Positions 6,754 through 13,150 of a stretch of DNA of 26,807 nt are shown piece after piece. A program made the position numbers and the translations under genes. This DNA is from DAISLF01 sp964517345 (lineage in GTDB: Bacteria; Patescibacteriota; Gracilibacteria; Peribacterales; Peribacteraceae), in contig CAZFBZ010000018.1 in NCBI GenBank assembly GCA_964517345.1, positions 1 to 26,807 on the forward strand, written 5' to 3'. Numbering within the stretch: position 1 is the stretch's first letter; each line of letters begins with the position of its first letter. The notes below the pieces were generated by a model. That model saw nothing but the letters and a program-made list of their open reading frames with translations. It was not told the DNA's origin and searched no databases.

Positions 6754-8148
6754 TTACCGTCCTTCAAGCCCGCCGGAGGCGGTCTGCGGGCTGTTGCCGT
6801 CCAGGGGCTTCAGGGTCAGAGCCAGCACGTTTTCGGTCGCTTCCGCCGTCCAGATCCACGATCCGTCATGTCCGTCCATCGCCAGTGCGGCGAGCGACCG
6901 GCTTCCCTCCGGCAGGACCGACCGCAGCAGCGAGGCGTCGATCACGCCGGCGCCCTGTGCTCCGCGCAGCAACGTGCGCGGTGCGGGCACGCCGGGAATG
7001 GGAGAGGCCTCAGTGAATGCATCGAACCAGGCGGGATCATTACTAAGGAGCAACCGACCGTTGCCCAGTGCCGAGAGCAGACGCATTGCGTCTCCGCCGT
7101 CACGAGTGATGCGCACGGTCCAGTTGCGAAATTTCTCGTCCTCGGTGCGTGCGGCTTGCTGCTCGTGGCGGAGGATGCGTGCGCTATGGCCGTTCTCAAA
7201 CTCGCGCTCCAGCACGGAAAACGATCCGAGTCCGCGTTCCAGACTCTCGTGCAGGAACGTCAGGCGTCGTCCGGCGTCGCCATCCGGATGCCGGCTGTCC
7301 AACAGGAAGGAGATCGCACCGCTGTGACTGCGGATGTAGAGCACGCCGGGAGAGGCGAGCAGTGGCAGGACGTCGTGCGCGAGGCTCACGTCCTCCCCGA
7401 ATGCATCAGCCGCGCGCCGGCCGAGGATGCCTTCGGTAACGCGACGCGTGTCATCCGGCAGGTGTGAGAGTAACTCCAGGAGGGTCTCTCGCGGTAAGGC
7501 GAGGGACAGCGTCACATCCGCGGCGGGAACCAGCGCGACAAGAGAGGTCTCTGCGGAGGCGCCGAGGGCATTGCGGGAATCGCTGTAGTGCAGGCGCAGA
7601 GTGCGCTTTCTGTCTGGAGACATCGTGATGAGCGCGTGCGTCGCCTCGCCGGGGCGCAGCGCCCCGATCAGGCGCGTTACGCCGTCGTCGTCTCCGGCAT
7701 GCATCCAGCGCAGCGACAGGTAGACACGCGTGTCGTCGTCTGCGATGTCCTGCGCGAGGGCGGCATGCGTCGCGGAGCCCAGCAGCGATTGCGTGTCTTT
7801 GCGGCCCAACAGCAGCATGGCTTCGGGTGCGGATGCCTTGAACGAGTCGACGCCGTTATCCATCACCCACGACATCTTCTGGTCGGCGCCCATCAGCAGT
7901 GCGAGGTCGAATTGTCCGGGGAACGGCACCTCCTTAAGGACCGGGAACCAGTCGGTGTAGGGGAGCAGATCCTCCTGCGTGGCATGCGCCCAGTAGGCGA
8001 CCGTCTCATTCTCCGGCAGTTGCGAGAGCAATGTTGCGCGTTGATACCGGAGCATCAGGAACGGCACAGCCACGCCCGTGGCGACGATCACCGCTCCGAG
8101 CAGACCCAACAGAAGGCGGCGATGCAGGAGCGAAAGATGGATGTTCAT
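6754..8148 (-). CDS. Membrane-anchored extracytoplasmic protein of unknown function (DUF3352-like)
   Basis: A 464-aa protein with one N-terminal transmembrane anchor (about residues 9-31, rich in L, V, A and G), and an otherwise soluble outward-facing domain. Its layout recalls DUF3352-type proteins: repeated alpha/beta segments starting with a P-x-x-T/V-x-x-Y/W phrase (here LPENETVAYWAHA) and a late DGSWIWTAEA phrase. This resemblance is by eye only. The ATG at 8148 is preferred over one ten codons upstream because it leaves a normal anchor and follows TACAAT (8157-8162) by 8 nt, suggesting a leaderless start. It heads the cluster with secF and tig. No catalytic motif is seen. Confidence 0.7.
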   Translation of the reverse strand: MNIHLSLLHRRLLLGLLGAVIVATGVAVPFLMLRYQRATLLSQLPENETVAYWAHATQEDLLPYTDWFPVLKEVPFPGQFDLALLMGADQKMSWVMDNGVDSFKASAPEAMLLLGRKDTQSLLGSATHAALAQDIADDDTRVYLSLRWMHAGDDDGVTRLIGALRPGEATHALITMSPDRKRTLRLHYSDSRNALGASAETSLVALVPAADVTLSLALPRETLLELLSHLPDDTRRVTEGILGRRAADAFGEDVSLAHDVLPLLASPGVLYIRSHSGAISFLLDSRHPDGDAGRRLTFLHESLERGLGSFSVLEREFENGHSARILRHEQQAARTEDEKFRNWTVRITRDGGDAMRLLSALGNGRLLLSNDPAWFDAFTEASPIPGVPAPRTLLRGAQGAGVIDASLLRSVLPEGSRSLAALAMDGHDGSWIWTAEATENVLALTLKPLDGNSPQTASGGLEGR

Positions 8149-8410
8149 GCGGGCGCATTGTAGGAAAGTGCGGCGCAAATGCCTATCGTGTTTTTGCGCA
8201 TTCGCCGTCCATCAACGATCCCGGGGGCTACAGGGTTGCGGGGGGCCGGAGACCAGCCCGCTTGCCTCGGCATCACGCCAAAAATGGACGCCCGGAACCC
8301 ATCAGTTGAGACACCGAGTTTTCCTTTTCATCTAGAGGAAAAATAGGAATTCAGCGTTGTATCACAAATGTATTCATACAACAATTACTAAAACAGAACA
8401 GGGCTACTTG
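8149..8410. other. Non-coding spacer, AT-rich in its second half, with inverted repeats
   Basis: No credible gene. Besides the -10 box of the minus-strand gene, it holds a TTTTCCT/AGGAAAA inverted repeat (8319-8342) and a 7-bp GTTGTAT/ATACAAC stem (8356-8382). The second half (about 8300-8400) is clearly more AT-rich than the flanking genes, as expected for a regulatory or promoter region feeding the transcript that starts near 8446. Confidence 0.5.
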
Positions 8411-8439
8411 TTGTCAGGTGATGCTTTGGTGAGTACGAT
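8411..8439 (+). promoter_or_regulatory. Strong promoter in front of a non-coding region
   Basis: TTGTCA (8411-8416), 17-nt spacer, TACGAT (8434-8439). Predicted start is near 8446. No coding frame follows, so the product is probably an RNA. Confidence 0.6.
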
Positions 8440-8445
8440 ATCCCG

Positions 8446-8900
8446 ATTTGCATCACGCAAATCAATCGGGACCACACACACAAACAGGAAGACACACAGT
8501 CAGGTCACCCCGGGGTAGACAGACACACCGCTCATTCACACCACTGCAGGATGAAAAGAGGAATCGCAGATAGGAGAGCAGGCATGCGCGTTTGAACGTG
8601 CCTCCTCTCCTCTCTGCTCTGCGATGCCGCGCTATGGATGTGAGGCTGCGCTAGTGGCGTGCACCCCCTTCCTCCCCAGTGTCTCCCCAGAGCCTTTGCG
8701 CACTGCGTGGCAGACCGGTACGGGGACTTCGTCGGGTTACGAGGAGAAACAAGAAACCCCAGCAAGGCAGAGAAACGAGGGCTCCTCCCCTCAGTCATCC
8801 TCCACACAAACGGCTCAACGGTTGTCCCTCACTGAAACACCGTCGATAGCCGCGGAGGCAGACACAAAAACAAAAAGGACCAGCTCGTCTGGTCTTTTTT
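8446..8900 (+). ncRNA. Candidate structured non-coding RNA, about 450 nt
   Basis: The stretch between the promoter and the terminator has no convincing ORF on either strand. It opens with a hairpin (8442-8470, GATTTGC/GCAAATC extended by CCC/GGG) and has a long, nearly perfect 20-plus-bp hairpin at 8563-8625. The hairpins are joined by CA-rich linkers (ACACACACAAACAGG type), and the stretch ends at an intrinsic terminator. Size is in the range of RNase P RNA or tmRNA. I looked for both. AAACCCCAGCAAGG (8754-8767) resembles an RNase P core segment, but the hallmark GAGGAAAGUCC is absent, and no tmRNA acceptor or tag and no SRP domain IV motif are seen. The identity is open. Confidence 0.4.
8872..8900. 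terminator. Bidirectional intrinsic terminator
   Basis: GACCAG/CTGGTC stem with a 5-nt loop, flanked by AAAAA on the left and TTTTTT on the right. It can end the candidate plus-strand RNA and the minus-strand gene whose stop is at 8909. Confidence 0.8.
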
Positions 8901-8908
8901 GCAGGTGC

Positions 8909-9496
8909 TCAGATCGTGTCGGGCGCTGCGTTCGTGGCTGCCAGCAGCTCGTGAAGCGCACGGATGGCGCGATATTTCTCGTCGCTGATGCGCTCGACCG
9001 GGCGTCCGACCGCAGTCGCGATTTCCCTGACGCCGTCCCCCCCGCGCAGGCGCTCAAGGATCGTGAGCTGTGCCGGCGTGAGGACACCGTCGGCGGCGGA
9101 GCGGATCGCCGCCCACTGCTCATCCAGATCCGTTCGCTGGTCGATTTCGTCTGTTGGGGCCGTGGTGCCGATATCCATGGTGAGGCTCGGATGACGCTTG
9201 CTCCTCTGTACGCGTTTCTTGACCGCATCGATCGCGCGCAGGAATTCTTTTCGCTCATCGCTGTCTTCCGCGTTTTCATCCTTCGAAGGATACAGCCGGT
9301 CCCAGTGCTGTCCGGGCACGGACCCCAGCAGACGGCAGATGACCTCCTGTGTCGCGTCGGGCCAGTCATCGAACGGCAGATGCGCGTTGCGCCAGCATGT
9401 GGCGCAGTACTTCTCGACGAATCTGATGTGCGCGGGATCGATTTCGGGTGCCTCCGTTGTCGCGTCACTCAGTTCATTGTTGTGGCTGAGGGGCAT
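8909..9496 (-). CDS. ECF-type RNA polymerase sigma factor-like protein
   Basis: The 195-aa protein has the two-part layout of small sigma-70 family factors. A region-2-like stretch (about 30-65) includes DDWPDATQEVICRLL, matching the D-x-x-Q-E-V signature of the core-binding helix. A region-4-like helix-turn-helix near the C-terminus has LTPAQLTILERLRGGDGVREIATAVGRP. The linker is acidic and long. No anti-sigma factor is adjacent. The ATG at 9496 is chosen; an upstream TTG (9523) would add nine residues. It is followed by a terminator at 8872-8900. It could instead be a sigma-like DNA-binding regulator that no longer binds polymerase. Confidence 0.65.
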   Translation of the reverse strand: MPLSHNNELSDATTEAPEIDPAHIRFVEKYCATCWRNAHLPFDDWPDATQEVICRLLGSVPGQHWDRLYPSKDENAEDSDERKEFLRAIDAVKKRVQRSKRHPSLTMDIGTTAPTDEIDQRTDLDEQWAAIRSAADGVLTPAQLTILERLRGGDGVREIATAVGRPVERISDEKYRAIRALHELLAATNAAPDTI

Positions 9497-9583
9497 GGGC
9501 ACAGCGTTCCACTGCGGCGTCAATCGGTCAAAAAATTTCCGGTGCGATCGTCGATTTACGAGCGAAGAGAGCCATCCGAGGCC

Positions 9584-9766
9584 TCAGGCCGGATCCACCT
9601 GAAATGCCACGAGGTCGCCCTCCTCGGCGCTGAACGTGAGCGACATCGGACGACAGCACACCTCGCAGTCCTCGATGTAGTTCTGCTCGCCGTCCTCGCT
9701 CACATCGAGCAGCACCGACACCTCGGCGGCGCAGTGGGGACAGGGAAAGAAGTGTTCGAGTTCCAT
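9584..9766 (-). CDS. CPXCG-type cysteine-rich small protein
   Basis: The 60-aa protein starts MELEHFFPCPHCAAEVSVLL and has a second cluster, IEDCEVCCRPM, so four to five cysteines can form one zinc site. This matches the small CPXCG family (Cys_rich_CPXCG, about 60 aa), whose function is unknown; the family's CPxCG reads CPHCA here. The in-frame extension upstream of the ATG is repeat-derived and is rejected. The ATG lies 8 nt after TATACT (9769-9774 region, followed by CCCCTTCC), so transcription probably begins at or next to the start codon. A hairpin repeat (9784-9821) occupies the -35 zone. Confidence 0.85.
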   Translation of the reverse strand: MELEHFFPCPHCAAEVSVLLDVSEDGEQNYIEDCEVCCRPMSLTFSAEEGDLVAFQVDPA

Positions 9767-9783
9767 GGAAGGGGAGTATACGG

Positions 9784-9821
9784 CCTGTGTCACCCTGAGC
9801 GTAGTCGAAGGGCGACACAGG
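9784..9821. repeat. Hairpin repeat, TGAGCGTAGTCGAA family
   Basis: An 8-bp CCTGTGTC/GACACAGG stem encloses CCTGAGCGTAGTCGAAGG. The loop word TGAGCGTAGTCGAA (9796-9809) is identical to that at 92-105, while the stem differs. It sits directly upstream of the CPXCG gene. Confidence 0.7.
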
Positions 9822-9837
9822 TCGGCAGACGCCAGTC

Positions 9838-9867
9838 TTTCTTTTCTTGTCGCGACAAGAAAAGAAA
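9838..9867. repeat. Perfect 30-bp palindrome with GTCGCGAC core
   Basis: Each 15-nt half, TTTCTTTTCTTGTCG and CGACAAGAAAAGAAA, is the exact complement of the other, with no loop. A second 30-bp palindrome with the same TTGTCGCGACAA core lies 207 bp away at 10045-10074. Confidence 0.85.
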
Positions 9868-10044
9868 CAAAAGAAGCGCTCCGCGCGCCAAGCCCCGGCG
9901 GCTCCAACGGAAGGCAAGGTATCTGTTATCAGTGCTTGTATGTCTTTGTCATGATGGACGCCGCCGGCCACTAACCGGCAGTGGCGCGCGGATAACCCCG
10001 TACAGGCCAGCACGGCCAGTGGAAGCTGTACAAGCGGTTTCTTG
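9868..10044. other. Non-coding spacer between two palindromes
   Basis: No credible gene on either strand: the long frames here read through the repeats and have no recognisable domains. GC-rich, with a few short inverted words. It may be the body of a repeat element bounded by the two palindromes. Confidence 0.4.
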
Positions 10045-10074
10045 GGTACTTCTTTGTCGCGACAAAGAAGTACC
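10045..10074. repeat. Perfect 30-bp palindrome with GTCGCGAC core (second copy)
   Basis: GGTACTTCTTTGTCG is mirrored exactly by CGACAAAGAAGTACC. It shares the CTTTGTCGCGACAAAG-like centre with the copy at 9838-9867 but differs in the outer arms. It ends 20 nt from the stop of the TPR gene and lacks a T-run, so it is not a standard terminator. Confidence 0.85.
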
Positions 10075-10093
10075 GACCCGGCGTCAGCCGTCC

Positions 10094-11392
10094 TCACAAC
10101 CTGCTCAGCCTGTCCTTCGCGCTCGCACTCGTCGGATCCAGTTCCACAGCCTTCGTCAGGGCGGAGCGTGCCTCGTCCGGACGGTCGGTTTCCTGCGCGG
10201 ACCAGCCGAGCAGTTCGTGCGCCTTGGCTGAGTCGGCCCACTTCGCCACGGCCTTCTGCGCGAAGGCATAGGCATCCTGCTTGCGGTCGATGCCGATGGC
10301 GAGTGTCACGATCTTCTCGAACAGGGCGATATCGGCGTCGGGTTCATCAAGCAGCAGCGCATACTGTTCAAAAGCGCCCGAAGCATCTCCTGCTTCCAGC
10401 GAGGCCTCGGCCAGGCGGCGGCGGACTTCTTTCTGCGGCTGGAAGCCGTTCTGCAGCGAGTACCGCAGGAACGTCACGGCGTTGCCGTAATCCTTCATCA
10501 CCGTATAGGCGCGCCCCAGGAAGTACTGGATCTCGGGTTTCTCGGGGTCCAGGTTGTACGCGCGCTCAAAGGACGACAGCGCCTCCTGCGGGCGCTCGGT
10601 GGTGAGCTGGCAGTACCCCTGCACGATCCATGCGTCGCGGTAATCATCCTGTTGGCGGAGCACGTCGATGAGCAGCGGCAGAGCCAGCTCGCACTCCTGC
10701 ACCTGCGCGAGCGTGCGCGCGAGGAGCGTGGTCAGGTGGATGGGTTTGCTTTCGGGGAACACCGCGAACTCGTCGTATGCGGACTGGAGCGTGCGGGCGT
10801 AGGCGCGCAGTGTCGGATCCCACCCGGTCATCACTGTCTGCAGTTCCGCCTTCGCCACCTCGTGGTCGCCGCGGACGATGGCGAGCAGCGCGAGGCCGTA
10901 GTGCTTCTGAGGCGAATCCACGGCGTTCTCCAGCAGCGTGCGGGCCTGCACCATCTCGCCTGTGCGCAGCTGCACGATCACCTGCAGCAGCAGCAGATCC
11001 TCATCGCGCGCACCCTGTTCCTTGAGCGCCTGGATCGTCGTCTTCACTCCCTCGATATCACGACGCTGCATCTGGGCCTGCGCCAGCTTGCGCAGCGCGG
11101 GGATGCCGCCGCCTTCGCGTACCGATGCGTCGTACTCCGCCTGCGCGGCCGCCCACTCTCCCTGCAGTGCGAGCAGATCTCCCTGACGGAGGTGGATCAG
11201 CACGCGGTCGTCGGTGTCCGTGATCTCGTCGGGCAGCTGGAGCGCAGGTCCGGACGCGTCCTGTCCCGACTCAATGCGCCGCTGGATCGCCTTCGCTGAC
11301 GAGTTGAGTTGCGACCACAGCACAAACAACAACGTCGCGGCCACGGCCACGGCCGCGACCACCGGCACGGCGATGCGCAGGGGGATCTTCAT
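10094..11392 (-). CDS. Membrane-anchored TPR-repeat protein
   Basis: The 432-aa product has a single N-terminal transmembrane segment (about 5-27, MKIPLRIAVPVVAAVAVAAT) followed by an all-helical region of tetratricopeptide repeats. The clearest are near the C-terminus: AWIVQGYCQLTTERPQEALS, then PEIQYFLGRAYTVMKDYGNA, then AHELLGWSAQETDRPDEARS. TPRs serve as protein-docking scaffolds, so an extracytoplasmic assembly or secretion-related role is plausible but unproven. The ATG at 11392 is preferred to one 11 codons upstream because it puts the basic residue before the anchor, and it lies 10 nt after TAGTCT. It is 64 nt downstream of the 202-aa gene. Confidence 0.85.
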   Translation of the reverse strand: MKIPLRIAVPVVAAVAVAATLLFVLWSQLNSSAKAIQRRIESGQDASGPALQLPDEITDTDDRVLIHLRQGDLLALQGEWAAAQAEYDASVREGGGIPALRKLAQAQMQRRDIEGVKTTIQALKEQGARDEDLLLLQVIVQLRTGEMVQARTLLENAVDSPQKHYGLALLAIVRGDHEVAKAELQTVMTGWDPTLRAYARTLQSAYDEFAVFPESKPIHLTTLLARTLAQVQECELALPLLIDVLRQQDDYRDAWIVQGYCQLTTERPQEALSSFERAYNLDPEKPEIQYFLGRAYTVMKDYGNAVTFLRYSLQNGFQPQKEVRRRLAEASLEAGDASGAFEQYALLLDEPDADIALFEKIVTLAIGIDRKQDAYAFAQKAVAKWADSAKAHELLGWSAQETDRPDEARSALTKAVELDPTSASAKDRLSRL

Positions 11393-11456
11393 TGCACGGC
11401 AAAGACTACCAGCCGGACGGCGCATCGACGAGCGCGATTCGTCTGCTTTTGCGAGA

Positions 11457-12065
11457 TCAGATCGCGGGGCTCATCTCGCCGTCGTCGCCGTGGCGGGAAC
11501 CGCCCACCGTCTGACGCGCGGCGGCGTCCGCGATGTTCTTGGGGATGACGGCCTCAACGGCGCCCCACTTGGCCTCGCCCTCCTGGGGCAGAAGGATCGT
11601 GACCTGGTCACCGACCTCCGCGCGATAGAACGTGACGGAGGCGAGGAGCACGCGGAAAGACTTGCCTTCGGCGAGCACCTTGTACTGCCCGTCCTCCTGG
11701 ATCAGGAGTCCGAGCGCCGTGCGGCGGGGGACCGGGGCGATCTGCTTGTAGATGAATTTACCTTCGTCGGTGATGGTCAGCTTCATGCCGTCGCCTTCCA
11801 CCAGTTTGCTCTTGCTCGCGTAGTTGGCCGGGACGGGATACGTCTGGCCCTTGGCGTCCATCATGTTCTGTCCGTCAAACGATCCCTCGATCACGCGTCC
11901 GCTCACGGCCCCACCGGCCGAGATCGAACTGGCGCGCTGCATGTGGCGCTCGCGTCCGCTGTCCGCTACTCCAGTCATGTCGCGCAGCATGGCGTGCGCG
12001 GTTTTCAGCGAAGACATGGCGCTGTCGATCAGTTCCTGAATCTGGACCAGCGAGTCGTCGGACAT
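11457..12065 (-). CDS. Conserved CPR-type hypothetical protein
   Basis: The 202-aa protein has three parts: an N-terminal amphipathic helix (about 1-35, MSDDSLVQIQELIDSAMSSL), a beta-rich core (about 50-125) with GSFDGQNMMDAKGQTYPVPA and NYASKSKLVEGDGMKLTIT, and a second beta segment with VGDQVTILLP (about 145-175), then a disordered tail. I recall closely similar proteins across CPR genomes, but no function is known to me. The core looks like a small OB- or SH3-like barrel (inference). The ATG at 12065 gives the conserved start; the preceding DNA is CACTCCCTCCCCATTCCCGTT with no Shine-Dalgarno. It lies 53 nt after pfkB, probably in the same transcript. Confidence 0.75.
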   Translation of the reverse strand: MSDDSLVQIQELIDSAMSSLKTAHAMLRDMTGVADSGRERHMQRASSISAGGAVSGRVIEGSFDGQNMMDAKGQTYPVPANYASKSKLVEGDGMKLTITDEGKFIYKQIAPVPRRTALGLLIQEDGQYKVLAEGKSFRVLLASVTFYRAEVGDQVTILLPQEGEAKWGAVEAVIPKNIADAAARQTVGGSRHGDDGEMSPAI

Positions 12066-12118
12066 AACGGGAATGGGGAGGGAGTGTGTGGGGCGACGTG
12101 TGCTTCGCACCCGGCAAC

Positions 12119-13132
12119 TCAGAGGGGCCTCTCATCCACATCCAGTCGGGTCGTGTCTAACCGCTTCTGCATGTCGATGTCTGTGAGGAGACCGGCCTGA
12201 GCGCCGATCGTGCCAAGTACACTTGTCGCGTTTATCGTACCTGCACGGAGCATTGTTGGCAAGTCCAGACTGCGGATCCGTGCCCACGTGGCGCCCGTTC
12301 CGAACGCGTCTCCGGCGCCCGTCGTATCGACGACTTCCGCCTCCTCTATAGCGGGGCAGGTATAGAGCGTCCGGCCGTCGCTGGCCATGCAGCCCCTGGG
12401 CCCGTCAGACACGCAGACGATGCTGGCACCGGCTTTGAGCAGAGCCTCGATGGCGCGCTCGGGCGACTGCTTGTGTGTGAAGGTGAGCGCTTCTTCCTTA
12501 TTGAGCAGGAGCAGATCGGTCTGTTTGAGCAGCGCGACATTGTCGGCGTGCTCCATGCCGCGCTTGAGATGGCGGCCGCCCGGGTTCCACGTCATGCCCA
12601 TCTTCGGATTGCCGCGGAGCATCATGACGATGTCATCCTGGATGACGCAGCTGTCCTCATGGATGTGGTTGAAGTAGAGCCAGTCGTGCCCGGCTACGGT
12701 TTCGCGGTCAAACGTGACGTCGTGCAGGTGCGCGTTCACGCCGTTGGCGTAGAGAATCACGCGCTCACCGCACTCGACGTTCATGATGATCGAAAATCCG
12801 GACGTCTCGTTCTCCACGATCGTCGCCGCGCTGCTGTCCACTCCCTCGCGGTCGAGATTCTGCAGGATGCGCTCGCCCCACTGGTCGCTTCCGACGATGC
12901 CCGAAAAGCCCGCTTCGCAGCCCAGGCGGCGCAGGCCGATGGCGGTGTTGGTGGCGCCGCCGCCGCAGGTTTCGATGACCTGTTCGATGCGGATCTTGGC
13001 TCCGAGCGGGAACGTGATGGCATCATTCTTCACGCAGGCGATGCCCGTGCCGGTGCGCACGAAAAGATCCACCGTCGCTCCGCCGATCGAGACGGTGCGG
13101 ACGGCCGGCTGCGGGGAAGGGGAGGGTGTCAT
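12119..13132 (-). CDS. PfkB/ribokinase-family carbohydrate kinase
   Basis: ATP-dependent kinase of a sugar, sugar phosphate or nucleoside. The 337-aa protein has both family signatures: GGGATNTAIGLRRLG near residues 54-68 (substrate-binding lid) and DTTGAGDAFGTG at about 269-280, with the catalytic base Asp275 in GAGD. Substrate cannot be read from the sequence; ribokinase, adenosine kinase-like and fructokinase activities all occur in the family. It starts 18 nt after the surface-protein gene and is followed 53 nt later by the 202-aa hypothetical, so it appears embedded in an operon with no obvious sugar pathway. Confidence 0.9.
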   Translation of the reverse strand: MTPSPSPQPAVRTVSIGGATVDLFVRTGTGIACVKNDAITFPLGAKIRIEQVIETCGGGATNTAIGLRRLGCEAGFSGIVGSDQWGERILQNLDREGVDSSAATIVENETSGFSIIMNVECGERVILYANGVNAHLHDVTFDRETVAGHDWLYFNHIHEDSCVIQDDIVMMLRGNPKMGMTWNPGGRHLKRGMEHADNVALLKQTDLLLLNKEEALTFTHKQSPERAIEALLKAGASIVCVSDGPRGCMASDGRTLYTCPAIEEAEVVDTTGAGDAFGTGATWARIRSLDLPTMLRAGTINATSVLGTIGAQAGLLTDIDMQKRLDTTRLDVDERPL

Positions 13133-13150
13133 GCGTGCGGGGGGCGCCGA

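Noticed and set aside
8446..8900. RNase P RNA, tmRNA, 6S or SRP RNA
   Set aside because: Only one short RNase P-like word was found; the defining motifs of each family were not. Kept as an unclassified candidate RNA.
9768..9907. N-terminal extension of the CPXCG protein
   Set aside because: The extra residues are encoded by the palindromic and hairpin repeats, and the -10 box lies inside them.
8624..10231. A 535-codon plus-strand frame across the non-coding region and repeats
   Set aside because: It runs over the candidate RNA, the sigma-like gene antisense, and repeat palindromes; residue pattern is not protein-like.
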